The notes beneath the pieces are model-generated. The model did not search any database and was not told the DNA's origin. It saw only the letters and a program-made list of their open reading frames with translations. A DNA stretch of 64,000 nucleotides from Salvator merianae (taxonomy: Eukaryota; Chordata; Lepidosauria; Squamata; Teiidae): the NCBI GenBank assembly GCA_003586115.2, contig QVOM02000112.1:43897487-43961486 (forward strand), in the 5' to 3' direction. Made by a program: the position numbers and the translations under genes. Every line of letters begins with the position of its first letter. Within the stretch, counting starts at the first letter, position 1. Below, one piece after another: positions 13,888-27,824 of this stretch.

Positions 13888-15037
13888 CACTAATGAAAAT
13901 TCCTTGATTAGGTTTTTCTTGACAGTACTATGCTATGAGTATTTAAATGAAATGTTGGCTGCAGTTTAGATGGAAACCATGAAAGATATAGAAAACATCT
14001 GGGTTGAAAAAACAGAGTAGAAAAAAATAACTTGTTAGAAGAACTGATAAACAATATAAGTTTACTTTTACAGAAATCATAAATTATGGAATAGGTGAAT
14101 TCAGATCTCAAATGCTATTGAAAACAATTTGTGAACTAATGATTACTATAGTTTTATTTTTTTTAAAAAAGAATAATATAACCTGAAGAAGTGAAATACA
14201 CTCATTTAATGGTTCAGATGAAATATGAGATAGTCACTAGAAGAAAGCAAACTTATTTTACACTTAAAAAGAGAAAGCAAAACACATGGAACTGAGACAA
14301 GCTTAAAATGAATGGTTTGTTCGATTTATTTTGGCCTTTTTAAAGAGGGAAAAACTATTCATAGTATTCACAATAATACCTGTTCTTGTGCTTGTTCTGT
14401 GCTTGTTAAAAACATAGGAACGCAAGAAATGCCCCCTCCCCCCCCCCCGATCAGGCCCATGACTTATCTAGGCCAGCAGTTTGGTCTCACATTTGCCAAC
14501 CAGCTGCACAGAGAAGACCACCAGCAAGAGATGAGCACACAGCTTGTTCTGCTTGCAAATCAAATTAAATTTATTTGGTCCTTGACCAGAACACTTTACT
14601 ATATAAAGTATTACAGGAATAAAGAAAAATACTATATCAATTAATATCAATTACATTTAAAAGATTTAACATTTTAAAAGAAAATAAAAAATGCTTTGCC
14701 TTTTGGAGGCATACCATCTCTTACTGCCTCAGATGATATTAAGATCTCGGATCAAATGACAATACAGTAAAATGTTCATAGCTCTCCTATACCATGGAAG
14801 TAAGGCTAACAGAATCACTGAAGGAAAGGTGAAAATTAGTATATAATTAATCTAAAGCATACTATCTAAAGATTTGCAAATTCAGTGTCCACTAATAACC
14901 ATGAACAAAACTATAGAAAGTCAATGTATAGGAGATGCCCAACTGCTTCCCTAGCAAGTCAAGGGCATTGTATTGATCTGACACTTGGTGGAGAAAGGGA
15001 AGGATTAAAAAGTGTTTTATTGATCTCTATCAATTTG

Positions 15038-15383
15038 GGGCCTTTTCACACTTACCATCTTAGAATGGGATAATTATGGAACACTGTCTGCACTGGCATT
15101 CACGGCTGACAACTGCCATGATGACTGGCCACTGCCATGGCAACTGGTAGGCCCACACAGCATGCAGGCATGATCAGTGCATCATACTTGCCCAGACACC
15201 ATGAGCCCAGGCAGTGCAAATGCACCTTACCAGAACCTCAATAACACAAATTAGTGTTCTATAGTTGGCAGTGACCAGGAGCAACTATAGCCTGCTTCCA
15301 GCCACTCGGACCTCCACAAGGTACAGACACACTTGGCTAGCAAACGTTCTTTATGCTTGCTGACAGCAAGTGAGAATAGGCCC
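15038..15383. mobile_element. GGGCC-ended foldback element, copy A1
   Basis: The left end is GGGCCTTTTCACACTTACC and the right end is GCAAGTGAGAATAGGCCC, which are imperfect inverted repeats. Its internal modules (GGTAGGCCCACACAGCATG, GACCAGGAGCAACTATAGCC, CCACTCGGACCTCCAC) match modules of the copies at 58945 and 61785. There is no open frame of note. I could not find a convincing target-site duplication, so the superfamily is left open. Confidence 0.6.
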
Positions 15384-16889
15384 ATTTCTCCTGGGTTCCT
15401 GTGTGCATGACTGAATGTAACTGTAGCTCTTCTCTTGTATTAAAACAATGCTGAAACAATTGCTATTTTCCATAGCAAATGCAATATTGAATGGCAGAAT
15501 TTGTGTGATATTTTCTGAATTTTCAACTGGATTGCCATGCTTTTCTTTTTTTTTTTTTTAAATCTACTTGTTCTTGATCTAAGAAAATTTGCTTTTAAGC
15601 CTTGTTGCTAAGGATGAAATCGTCCTGATCAATGGAGCCTTCAGCGCAGTCAAGCACAATTGCCTAGGCAATGTACCAGAGCACAGACTCCATTCCTTCC
15701 AGTGAAACTCTTTGATTCAAACGGAGATGATGAGGCAGGACTGCCTGATCTTCTTTGCTGTTCATAGAAGTGTAAATAGCAAGTTAAATGGTGTGGATCA
15801 TTAATAATGGAGAGTTACATATTGGATGAAACCATGATTTACTCGGTGTAATTTTATTTGATGGGTTTGTGAGATATGTGAATGTGTTGGCTGATCACAG
15901 GACAAATTTCCTCAGATAGGCACAAAAAACTAATCCTAACATAAATCTTGAGGACTCAAAAGAGATCATGAATGGTTAATGAAATACAGGAGTAGCAAAA
16001 AAGCATGCCAGAGATGATAAACTATTCTTTCAACTATTTGAAGTATTTCTTGGTGAGTAAGAGCAGAATCCACTTACATGATGACAGATCATTGACCAAG
16101 AATCTTTGAACTTGTCATTTGCCAACATCTGATGATCGGGCCTATATGAATGATACAGTCAACCTTTGATTTGTGTGGCCAGTTGTGAGCTATCTATATG
16201 AACTGGTTGTTTTTTTGCTTTTGCACAGTTTGGCTCCCAATCCTTTAGACCAATAGGACTAAAGAGGAGATGCAGCTCTGGGTGGAATGGATTTCTTTTC
16301 CTTATTTTATGTTTGAGGGCAGGGGAAAGATGGAAGAGGATGACCTTTGGCAGAGGCACCTGCCCCAGGGTTATCTGACCCTAAATGGGGCGGAAACCAC
16401 AAGAGGGAGCAGAAGCAAGGGAGCAGGCAGCAATCTGAGCATTAGAAAAACTGGTAGAAAGCAGAGACAATAGAGGATGACAGTTCACTCACCAGATGCC
16501 TGTTTATGAGCTCCTTATTGAATCAAAAAAGGACCCTGCAGGGATGCCTCATGCAATGCCTGTCCTTCTCCTTCTTTTCTTAAAAGATAACAGGTATAGA
16601 ACACTCTGAAAGATTCTCATTTGATCATCAGCAACTCATGAACAGGTATGTGGTGGTGAGTGAGCTGCTTTCCATTGACTTTGTTCTGCTTCTTCCCACA
16701 GTTTTTTCTAATGGCTGGATCACTGATCCTTCCAGTGAGAAAGTCTAACAAAGGTGAATGTTGCCAACTCATGATGCCTCTGAGTGTCAGGCTGGGACTT
16801 TATGGGGGAAAATCTCAAAAATGGGATGCAAATCAAATTATGCATACCTAGTTTGTCAGTTCTCATCAGGGCCAATTGCCCCTTGGAAA

Positions 16890-17242
16890 TAGGGATGTGC
16901 ACAGAAAAGAAATTCATTTTTCATTCATTTTAGAATAAAAACCTGCATTTTCACTTCATCAGCAAATTCGGTGGTCAAATAATGAATTTTTTGCATCCAT
17001 TTTCACATTTTTCACAATGTTTTCACATTGAAAATGCCATTGAAAGTGCCATTTTCATGGTTTAAACACATTGAAAAATGCAAAAATTCGACAAATTTCA
17101 TTTTCACAAAAGAAATAGGCTTTTTCATTTTTGATCAAAAACTGTAAATGCAAAAAAAGTCATTTTTGTTTCGAAGCCAAAATTTGCAAAAATGAAATTT
17201 TGTACAAATTTTCAAATGCAAATCAAAACTTGCATATCCCTA
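16890..17242. mobile_element. hAT-type MITE (TAGGGATGTGCA ends), copy 1
   Basis: This 353-bp element has the inverted ends TAGGGATGTGCA and TGCATATCCCTA (11 of 12 match). It is flanked by CTTGGAAA (16882-16889) and CTTGGAAG (17243-17250), an 8-bp target duplication with one difference, as expected for hAT insertion. The interior is AT-rich, full of CATTTT and GAAAAT, and non-coding. The copy at 30171-30524 has the same ends and nearly the same length. Confidence 0.85.
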
Positions 17243-18401
17243 CTTGGAAGAAAAGTAGGCTATGCCCACCATACCCTATAACACAAAGTTTGATCTTTCT
17301 CCCTTTCTCTGTCCTGTTTTCAATCCTTTAATTCACTTCTTTGTTCTAGTGCCATTGCAATAAATTTGCCATATATCCTTGACTGAAATTAAAGCAAGAG
17401 TGGCTAATTATCCCTCGGCGGCCTGTTGCAGCTCTTCAAGCAGTATTATCTGACTACTGAAGACCTTACCAGTTTTGTCAGCAGCAGCAAAAGGAAAAAA
17501 AAAAATGTAGACACATTACTAGGATGAATGGAGATTCTAAAGCTTATTCTCTAGACTTCTTTGGAGGAAGTGAATTTCTTTTCCCCTGTCATCAGATCAA
17601 TAATTTAATTAGCAGGAGGCCAGGCACCCCACTGACATGCAGCATCTCGAAGACTGGGAAAAGGTGAAAATGAGTCTTGAACCAAAAAAGGCTAACCACT
17701 AGCTGATTAAGTTATTATCAATAGCTACTAGCCTTTTTCCAGTTGCAAGCCAGCCTCCATGGACCTTTTGGCCATTTGGGAATTTCTGGGTCAGAGAGCT
17801 TGGTTAATTAAAAAGGCAAGAAAATCTTTCTTTTTAGGCATGAAGGGAGTTGAAGACTGAATTAATAGTAACTGTTTCATTCTGTCTGAAAAATATGAGG
17901 ATGGCTGGGTTAATTATTTTGCTTTGTTATACTTTTTAATATTTTCCTTTAATATAATTTAATTTAAAAAAAAGAATTGCTGTGAGGTATCTTGCTTATT
18001 ATTTTTCTCACTGAGAGTTTGCAACTAGAATGACAAAAGTGCATTATAATTTTGTGACTGTATTAAAGCAAAATTCAAACTCTGATGGAAGTATTACTTC
18101 AGATCAAAATACAGTCATCTCATTAGCAATTGCTATAAGATTTCACTTATAAGAAATGAGCAAAATTCTTATCTGTTTTTTTTTTTTCACTCAAGAAGTA
18201 CACTTTGCTTAGAAACACTTGTAAAGGAAGTGCAGGCAGTGCCAACTTGCAATATAAGTTTTTAATGTATGAACAGATTTCACAGTACAAATTAAACTCA
18301 TATAAGGGATATGAAGGATAACTGTATCTGTGCGTATCCTGCAGTAAATCTAGTAGCTCTCTCATGCATACCTGAGATAATTCTTTTAGAGCTGGTCCAT
18401 G

Positions 18402-18866
18402 GGCCTTTCTCATGCACCTCTCCATAGTCTGAACCAGTGGGTCTGGACCAGCCAAGACCACTGGTTTATACCACAGAAAGTCACGGTCTGGAACAGTGCT
18501 GCCTGCTCGATGGTGCTTGTCCAGACCAGCCTCTAGCCTGGCTCTGAAGCTTGCATGAATTTTGGAGTCAGGCTCTGAGGGCTAGGAACCAATGTTTCTA
18601 GCCTCAGAGCCACCAGGGAACCCATTTCGGTGGCACACTTTGGTGCATCACTGAAATGGGTCCCCCAATAGTCTGGAAGACAAAGGTGTGCCTTCTGCAT
18701 GCCTTCATGTTCCAGACTAGGTCACATTGGTCCACTGGTAGAACCTCCTAATCAGGATTACACTCTGTCCAGCATGGATAGAGTGTACCAGCGGTGTGTG
18801 AGACACAACAGACTGATGAGGCTCAGAAGGGCTCCTATTATGAATTAAAGGTAAGTGCAGAAAGGT
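18402..18866. mobile_element. Foldback element with ACCCATTTCGGTG hairpin core (family B)
   Basis: The left end is GGGCCTTTCTCATGCACC and the right end is GGTAAGTGCAGAAAGGTGCC, imperfect inverted repeats. In the middle, ACCCATTTCGGTG (18620-18632) pairs with CACTGAAATGGGT (18649-18661), 12 of 13 bases. Related cores occur near 24800, 31670 and 50448. Non-coding. Confidence 0.55.
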
Positions 18867-19164
18867 GCCACGTGTCAAAGTTGTCATGTGACAAAAAAAA
18901 AAGATTTTTAAAAATCCCAAGGTACTAAAAATGAAATGATGTTCAATAATTCTTGAGTGTTTTTGCAAAGCCTTTATCAAGGGCTACACAAAATACAATA
19001 AAATAAGTAAAACTTAACTAAAAATAATTCAAGAGTTTTCTGTAAATCTAGGGTGCTGTATTCAAAACTCAGAAACTGATCATACATACCATTTTGGAAA
19101 TTAGCCATATAACTTTTACTTAGTTTCAATTCATATGTGTTAGAATTATTTTTATTTAAGCGTT

Positions 19165-19690
19165 ACTTATTTACTTATTTATTTATTGTTCATTTATTTA
19201 TTTGTATTTTTATCCTGTCCTATACCCAAGAGTCTCAGAGTGAGTTACAATAAAATCAACATAAAAACAGATAAAATAGGTTAGCTAAAACTAAGACAGT
19301 GCCTGCATTGGTGGGAGCATGTTGTTCCACCTTGCAAAGTCCAGGCTAAAGAGGTGCATTTCTTATAATGCATGTGTCAACAAAAACTTTTCAACAAGTG
19401 CCTAAAACATGTGAGAGCAAGCACCTCCCAAACATCTGAGAGAAGAATGTTCTAGAGCATAGGTCCCACCTTAAAGGAAACCCTACAGGACTCTGGTACA
19501 AGCAGTGGAACTCCTCCAAAGAATCACAGTGATATTACAGCTTTATAACAGGGAAGGTGATCTAGCAAGCACCCTAATCCTAAGTTGTTTAGGGCCTTAT
19601 ATGACAAGAAGCTTGAATCTGTCCCAGTAACTAACTGGCAACCAGTGTTATTCTTTAAGCACAGCTATGATGTGTGCCTGAACTGCTGTC
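19165..19690 (-). mobile_element. L2-like LINE fragment
   Basis: An ATTTATTTATTTGTATTTTTATCC-type start with an A-rich run to about 19290 is followed by GAAGAATGTTC and TTTAGGGCCTTATATGAC, then TAACTGGCAACCAGTG. These are landmarks of the C-terminal polymerase and 3' end of L2-type LINEs, lying antisense to the plus strand. It is old and without an intact frame. Confidence 0.45.
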
Positions 19691-20494
19691 CCACGCCATT
19701 TCCGTGGCACTTATTGGCCATGGACCACTCCAATGAGACTAGAATTGCAAGCTTACTGATGATAACAAAATGGTGAGGTACCAATTAAAATCTATAGAAA
19801 ATGAGTTTTATTGCTTCACAGGCCATGATGAAAACCATCTGTGCTAAATTCAAACAAATTGTGCCATATTAACCAAAAGGGGACAGGGGACTGGCTTTGG
19901 ATATATGACAACAGGATAGATATATAAAAATAAAAGCAAACTGTTTTTCCATACACTTGCTTTAGCAGGAAAAAAAAAAACCCACTATTTCAGTGGAATG
20001 AAAGCATGAAAAGCAAAACCGAATCCTCAATTTTTTATCAGAACTATTTTTGATATGTTTACCATCAATTATTATTTTTATGTATGTATTTGACTCATAC
20101 AATATCTTTAATAATAACTTTTCTAAATGATAGCAAAACTGACAACATTTGGTGTGATGCTATGTGGTATGTGCAGATTCTATTACATTTTTAATTACAC
20201 TGACAATACAATCCTATTTATGTCTACTTTAAATAAAGCTCAAGTCAACAACTCAGTGAAAACTCCCCAACTAGTCCCTACAGATTCTCAGGTTCACAAA
20301 TGTCCTGCTTCCCTTGTCAGATTCCTTACTGCTTTTTAAATTAGCCATAAATTGTAGTACATTCTCTTGGTATCCAAGCAAGGGTTTAAAGCCAAGTGAA
20401 ATCATAAATTTCTAATGAAACACTGGTTTGCCTCCATCTATAAAAACAGCATGGAGCAATGACAGATGAGAAATAGGCTACGTACCTTGGAGAC

Positions 20495-20660
20495 AGTAGA
20501 AGGTGTGCCTCGTGTTCTTAACCCATCTCTAAACCACCTTTTCTAGCCTAGAATGTTTATGAGAGGGTCAAGGGGCAGACTGGCATGTGAATGATTCTAC
20601 CTGTGAACCATCTTAAGCTGGCTCTGAGGTGCTTCTTTTACTGCATGTGACTGCAGACAA
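20495..20660. mobile_element. GGCTGCATTCACA-family foldback remnant (family C)
   Basis: Internal text AACCCATCTCTAAACCACC and TTTCTAGCCTAGAATG, with a right end TGCATGTGACTGCAG, matches parts of the elements at 28197 and 39250. The left end is not found, so this is a partial copy. Confidence 0.45.
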
Positions 20661-23600
20661 GGGAGAAAATGAAGAGCAGGGATTGAGCTGAAGTTTCAAA
20701 TATATATTAAAACACTCTTTATTATTTTCAAGTGACACTAGTGAGAATTGTGCATACTGCATGTTCTTAGTTGATCATGAAATTGCACCCACTTTAAGAA
20801 TCTTATCGGAAGTAACATTCTTTAATTTGAAAGCAAACCTATAAAGGCATCACAGACTTAACATAATTCATCTGAACTGATACACTTTGCTATTACTCAA
20901 ACTAACATACATGATAAACTAAAGCTATCTAGCATAGTGTATTGGGTCACCACAGATTACTGCCTGTTTATCCTGTTTGGTGTCTTCTCTGTGAAGGGAA
21001 TCAGTCTGCTCATAGTGATAGGCCTCACTGTTCCTTTAAATGAATGGATGAATAAATCAGCTTGTGCCAGTTCTGTTACACTTGAATCCATTGTTTAAAA
21101 GCTGGGATGAATTTTAAATGGAATTTTAAATACCACAATGCTAATTGTATCAAAATTCTTGTTCTCTGCAATTCAAGTGGTGCATTTATTAACAATACAT
21201 TAAAGTCAAGGGATTGGTCCTGGAGAGTTTCGAGAACAAAATGAAAAAACATACAATGAGAATAATTGTTAGTTGTACTAAGCTTGGGAAAATGGGTAAA
21301 ATCACTGTATTTTTAATCATTTGCTAACTACATGACAGAGGGTAAGAGAAAAAGGATAAGCTAATGTTAACATCTCTCTCTGCACTCAGATTCTGGCAGG
21401 AATACATGAACATCTGAGTTGGAGTTTCATAGCACAAAGAGATTCATAACACCAGACAGAGATTACACACATAACATCAGATAGTGCCACCACCTAGACA
21501 GGTATTTTCCTATGGCCAGTGAAGAAACCATTCCCTAAGCAAATGGAAGTCTGTTTGGCAGTTCATCACAGATCTTGCCATTTGTCACATATATATATAT
21601 ATATTGGGTTTTATAATAGAAGGAAAGTGGTGTATATATAAGAATAAGAATACTAAGGGCCAAAGAACTTTCAAATCTCAAGGATGTTGGTGTCCATATT
21701 AACTATTAAACTTAAAGGGAATGGGTATAACATGAATTATTTAACAAAAATTTACCCTAGGAAACATTGTGAAATACTAGCACAGAGGAAGAATCAGTAG
21801 ATTAGCTAAAAATAAACCATAACAAATAACACAAAACATGACAATGGTTGTTCAGTGCCAATTAATTAAACTAATGAATTAAGACTAGTTAATTATCCTA
21901 AATAGCAAAAATCATATTTTGTATATCTAATTGCACAGACTGTAGAGATAGATAAGGTGCACAACTATCTAATAGCTTTTGAATAAGTAGGCAGAAAGGT
22001 TTGGCTGCTGATGTGCTTAGTGAATTAATACAGAAAAGTTAAGAGGAAAGGAGAAGCACTTGCTCATAAGAAAGGTTTTCCTAAAGGAAAACCATCTGTT
22101 AAGAACAGGATAGAAAATGATTAGCAATACAGATTACATTTCTTAAAAAAGAGAGAAAAGCTTTTCAGTATGAATGTTATGATAAAAAACTCAGAAGTTT
22201 TCTTAATGTAGCTTTTTCTCACTGTAGATTTTTATTTTCTACCTTTAAAATTCATTGTATATTCTCAATTATCTTTTTAACAGAAATGTAGTACAAATAT
22301 TATTAACACATTAATATGCCCTCTTTGTTTCAATAAATTCAAGAAATTATGTATACTGTGGAAGTCTGAGTAAACCTGATGCTGCCTATTCTCAAGTAAC
22401 CTAAATCTTGCCAGGATTTCAAGAGATGATCCCAGGGACTATGACACAATGGCAGAAACAGAAAGACAGATGTAAAACTTGCTATAGCCACATAGGAAGG
22501 TAAGCAAAGAACTATTATTTTTGATCAAAGTAAACTGAAACAGTGTACACAGTCAGCTCAGAAAATGGGGGAAAAAAGATGCATTAAGGTAAAAAACATA
22601 TCCCGAACTTCTGAATAGATCTAAAGAAAAAATCATAGGAATAGGGTGACATAAGCTGATTCTTCCCAACCTCTCTTTCCTAGTCAGTTGCCCAGTCTTC
22701 CAGAAAGTCTCATCCAGAAGATTGAGGACTCCACTGAGTGAGGCAAGTCCTCTTTGTATAAGGTGACTGCAACTATTATTAGAAGACATTCCAAAATTGC
22801 ATCTTAGCAACTCTGTACTATAGTTCATTCCATTCAGCAGAGTCCTCAACACCCAGTGACCACTTCTAAGAGAGGTGAGTTATCAGCAAACAATATGCAG
22901 AAAGTCCAATTTCTACCAGCACATTTCCTACAAGTTTTCACTGGATTAATCCCATTGCACCTATGTATTTTCGTATTACTTTAGTGAACCCCTCTTTTCT
23001 TTGAATTTCTTTATGCAGTCCTTTGTTATCATGCATCTCTTCCCCACAAGCAAAAAGGCAAAACATCCAGCAAGCTTCACAGGTAGTTTCTACATCATGC
23101 ATTCTGAACTCATTAATGGCTCAGGAAGCTGGTGAACACCAGTGATCACTCATATTGCTGTGTTGCCATCCTGGCCTTTGTTGGAGGCCATGGAATGAAA
23201 GTTACCCACCCTCTGAAGTTGCATGTCATATTTCAGTGGGCACTGCAAATAGTCCATGTCTGGAGCCATTTCCAAAGCCTGGCAAAATAGCTGTCCACAC
23301 AGCAGATGCTGGAGTGGCCCACAGCCCAGGCATACTTGGGAAATTAAAGTAGTCACCCATTATCATATTCCCCAACATGATTTCCACACCAGGGAGCATT
23401 CCAAACAAAAGGCCTATGTGGCCAGCAGCATGCCTCAGGAAGCTGTGCATCCTGGGGACAATTCTGACAAGTGGATGCAGCATTCCAGCACAATAGCTAG
23501 CATGGTCTTTAGGAACCATGTGAAAGCTGCCATAGTCTCTATTCTTGGTTGTTCAGCACAGCAGGAAGGAACATTAGCTAATAAATATACATATGGTGCT

Positions 23601-24645
23601 ACATATGGTGCTACAATAGCACCATGAATGTGCCTTGAGTATTCAGCACCCACAAATCCCTGCACACTCATGTGCAGTGGGCACACTGGGAAAGTGTGCA
23701 GTTCACATGACTCTACACTTATACAGTACACAACCTAGTAGAGTGTAAGTCCTTTTGCTATTCCACTGGCTCACTGCCACTTTTGTGATTTGTCTATTTT
23801 GCATTCTTAGAGCCCCTGTAAAACACAGGAAATGGTCCAATTACAATGACATTTCCTGTGCTTGCAATCATCTCTGACCTGAAACATTGCAGCCAGGGAA
23901 TGAAAGTTCCCTGGCTGTGATGTTTATGTGGCTGGGAGTGGTAGTAGCAGGCATACAAACAGTGTGTTGCACCATAAGAGGGAGTGTAGTGTCCTGCAGG
24001 TTTTTAATGTTTTCATTAAAAGGCACACTTTTTTTTAGAAGGAAGGGTTTCTAAAATTCTAAAATAGAATATTGCAATCGGTTCTTGATTATCTACCCAT
24101 CCATATGGACACGTATAAACCTTCAGAACAAATTACTGCTTTTCTTTGATAACAGCAGTTTTAGTTTGTAATATCTGATTTATGTTAAGTATTTAGATAA
24201 CTTGGTTTTACATCCTGTCACGGTTCATAGTATGTTTATCTTACATTTTGTTCTTGTTCTTGTTTAAACACAAAAATAACATTCTGTAATATTTTATTGT
24301 AAAGTTTTAAAAAATTTAACAAAATTGTTGCATAGAAAAAAGTAATCCCTCTATTAGGCAGGTACAGTATTACTAAAATAATTGTCCCACTTTGGGTAGT
24401 ACTGGTACTTAATGAAGTCTGCAATGCTTAAGGCAACCTGTTAATTACAAAAAAGTTTGTCTGAATGGACATCTACATGCAACCATCCATTTATCTTTCT
24501 ATCACACAATTAAAATATGGTACTAAGTATCAAAATACATAATATGCCTTGTATTGCTTAGCTTACACTTGACCCTAAAGCATAGTGCAATGGAGACCCT
24601 ACTGGAGTGGAGTCCTGGTCTGAATTCCATCTTGGTCATTGGATC

Positions 24646-25032
24646 TTTTCACACTTAGCTGGTTGGACATTTCCAGCTGGAACCATTCTCCTGAACCAGC
24701 TGTCCCAGAACAAGGCCAACAGGTACTTGGGTCAGCTGTTCTAGGACAGCTTCTGTGCAAACTTTGGACCCTTAGAGAGAGACATTTCTGCAGCACAATT
24801 TGGTGTACTGCCAAAATGGGTCCTCCTGCTAAACTAACTCAATGAAATGTGCACCCTTCTGCATGCCTGATTGAGCTGGTTTACTCACAAGTAGGCCTTT
24901 TTTAAAAGGTCAGTGTGGCCATTTTGGGCCACCTAGACCAGGAATGCTTCATGTAGTGTGGATGTGCTAGCAGGGGGTGTGGCCTCTCTGTTCCACACCA
25001 GAGGGTGGAAGAGAGTCCCAGACAGGCCCATT
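24646..25032. mobile_element. Foldback element, family B
   Basis: The left end is GGATCTTTTCACACTTAGC. The interior holds the degenerate hairpin core GCAGCACAATTTGGTGTACTG followed by CCAAAATGGGTCC, and the right part ends CAGACAGGCCC. It is similar to the copies at 18402 and 31455. Non-coding. Confidence 0.5.
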
Positions 25033-25035
25033 GCT

Positions 25036-25148
25036 TCTCACTCTAATCTGCTTCACAGGATTATTATTAGGATTAAACAGAAGGGAAATTAATGGGGTGT
25101 GTCACATTGGAAACCTGGAGTAAAAACAGAACATAAATCAATCAATGA
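25036..25148 (+). mobile_element. SINE 3' remnant
   Basis: CTTCTCACTCTAATCTGC, CACAGGATTATTATTAGGAT and an AAATCAATCAATG tail resemble the 3' half of the tRNA-derived SINE at 10599. The 5' tRNA-like half is missing. Confidence 0.4.
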
Positions 25149-26295
25149 ACCAACAAGTGTGTCCAAGATCATTTACAATAAACCAAAGAAAGAATTAGTA
25201 CATTTTTAAAAACAGACTATGTTTTGGCATTGTATTCAGCTGAGATTAAATAATAGCTTTTGGGATTCCTTACTAGAGTTTGCTTTCCTTTAATCAAACT
25301 ATCAAACACAGACAGAAAGCACATTTGCAAAGAACACCTGCCAAAGGCTTAAGATCGTTAAATATTTTATGTGCACTGCATGTTGTTTCTATGTTTTCTG
25401 TCTTTTCTCCACTTTACTCACCAATTTTTAAGGTCAATCTCACACCAGTCTTTTACTTCAAGGTTTTTCTTATTACATAGCTAGCATATTCCACTCTTTC
25501 AAGAATTATGCCACCCTGTCACAAGGTTTTCACACTTTCTTTCACTTTGGGAATACTTTATTTAAGAAAACCTCCCTCAGTGCCTTGTTTCCGAATAAAA
25601 CCAAGTTCTCATCCATTCAGAATTGTGAAGATGGGCATCTATAAATAGAATTAATTTCAAGAATAAGGGGGAAATATTGCTATGAAGTTCTTTAGATTGT
25701 TTCATTTTCAACTGAGTAACTATTACTATTTTATTTTTAAGTGAAAATTTTCAAGAGCATGCATGCACCATCACTGGCTGTCCCTAAATTTCTACAGACT
25801 CAGCTTAAGTCACAATACTGTGTCTTCAGGTTTTCGGGACTCTGTATTATTGTTATCAGTCTTCTACTTGCTACACTATTATGCATACTTCCTAAGCTCT
25901 CAGAGAATGTGGTTTTATTCACAAGGCAAGACTGAGGCCCTGGCATGCAGCATCCTCCTTGGGGACATGGGGAAATGGTGTCACAGAGCCTTAGGGGAAT
26001 CCTGCAACAGTGGGGCACTGCCTGAAGCAGTGCTAAAACTGCCAGAATTGTTGCTGAGTATTAGACATATTAGCGGAAGTCCACCAGAGTTTGTTTCCCC
26101 ACAGTGATTGCAGCAGTGTTCCTGGCCATTGCTTTGTTTCCTGACTACTGCAAAGGACTGCAGGCTGCCTGGAGTGGAATCTAGCAACATGGGCAGCCCA
26201 AGGGTACAGTACTTAAATCATACTTACTGCTGACCTAAACCTGAGTACTTTAATCGGTCTTATTGCTCCTCCGGATGCTTCACTTGACTACTCTG

Positions 26296-26602
26296 TAGAG
26301 ATGTGCAAATTTGGTTTGAATTGAACCGTTCAGTTTGAGACAGTTCAATTCAAACTGAACCAGTCCTTGTTTGAAAGAGGCTGGTTCAATTCAAACTGAA
26401 CCAGGGGTGATCAGTCAAATAGAACAGTTTGATTTGAACCATTCAAGTTAAATCATGTAATGTCTTTTGAATAGGACTTTTAAAAATATATTTTCATGTT
26501 TGTTTGTTTGTTTTAAAAAACGTCTAACTGTCCACAAACTGTTCATGTACTATTTGATCCTAGCTCTTTTTTGAACTGAACCATAAGTTATGTCTGTATG
26601 CA
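26296..26602. mobile_element. hAT-like MITE (TAGAGATGTGCA end)
   Basis: It starts TAGAGATGTGCAAATT and then repeats the phrase TTCAATTCAAACTGAACC and its complement. The same structure is seen at 34385-34661. The right end (near TTATGTCTGTA) is eroded and no target duplication was found, so its end coordinate is approximate. Confidence 0.5.
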
Positions 26603-26767
26603 TGTATGGTTTTTTTTTTTTAAAAAAAAAAAATAGAAATGTTTTTAAATGACATTCTTTTATTCATATTTTTTTCCTTGTAATTTGTACTAAAATCCAG
26701 TTTTAGCTAAAAGAATCCGCAAAGACAGGCGATTTGGTTAGTTTTTTGCTCTGGCAAGCATTTGTCT

Positions 26768-27160
26768 AGATCATTTATTTATTCGTACTTCTGTTCAGTA
26801 CCTCATGTCTCAGAATGTATTACAATCAAACCAATCTAAAAGCACAGTTAAAATTGGGCTCATTAATTATGACAGAAAAAAGTGCCTGAAAGGAAGGAAC
26901 AGGTGCCTCTTCAGCCAAAGGTGTCTAAACATGTGCAGTGATGGGGCTAGTCACACAATACAGAGGAGAGATCATTCCACAGCTTAGGGGATACCACAAA
27001 AAAGGCCCTCTCATGTGCCATTGTACCTTTAACTGTTGCAGGGGTAGCACTACCAACAGGTCCTGGATCTTAACTATTGAGCAGATCTATAAGGGAGGAG
27101 GTACATATTTAGATTTGGAATCCAAGTTGATTAGCACCTGATAGGCCAATGATACAAACT
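26768..27160 (-). mobile_element. L2-like LINE fragment
   Basis: CATTTATTTATTCGTAC leads into an A-rich segment, then GATCATTCCACAGCTTAGGG and AGGCCCTCTCATGTGCC. These fit the order of landmarks in the other L2-like fragments here (3' end at low coordinates, minus orientation). No intact coding sequence. Confidence 0.45.
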
Positions 27161-27824
27161 TGATTATTGGCCAGTGCATTTCCTGGACTTCCATAAAAAT
27201 CCTCATAGGAAAGACATTGTTTTCTTCAGTTTTAGGCATCTGAAGTCAGATGACTAGAATTTCAATAATTTGAAATTTCAATATATTTAGCTATTTTTAA
27301 TAACTATATTTGGGTAGTAAGCAAAAACTTAGATTTTTAACTGTCAAATTCAAAGTTGTAAGAGGTTTCATCCAGAACTTCCTTTAGTTCTCTCGTTATT
27401 GATGCTTATTGTTCTTCTGCATTTTTATCCTAACTGTATTTATTAAAATACATAGAGATGTTTTGTATAGTGTTATTTCTGTACTTCAAATTGAGCATGC
27501 AATGTACCTGACAGTTTGAAAAAAGATGGTAAATCCTTAAAATGTTCTTGTCCTTGTTAGTGTTCAGAATCGATTTTCTCTTGGCTAAAATAATTAAACC
27601 AACAAGTGATGCTTCCTCAAATAGATCTGAAGCAAACAAAGCTCTGCATGAGTACCACTCATGATTGGAGCACATGTCTGTATATCTTTGGCTTATGTAC
27701 ACACCATATGATGAATTGGGAGAAGTGGGCTTTTTTATTATTACTGTTGCTGTTAATTAGTCAGTACAAGAATGATTTATTACAAATACACATCCAAATG
27801 ATTAGAGGAGCTTTGGAGGAGAAA

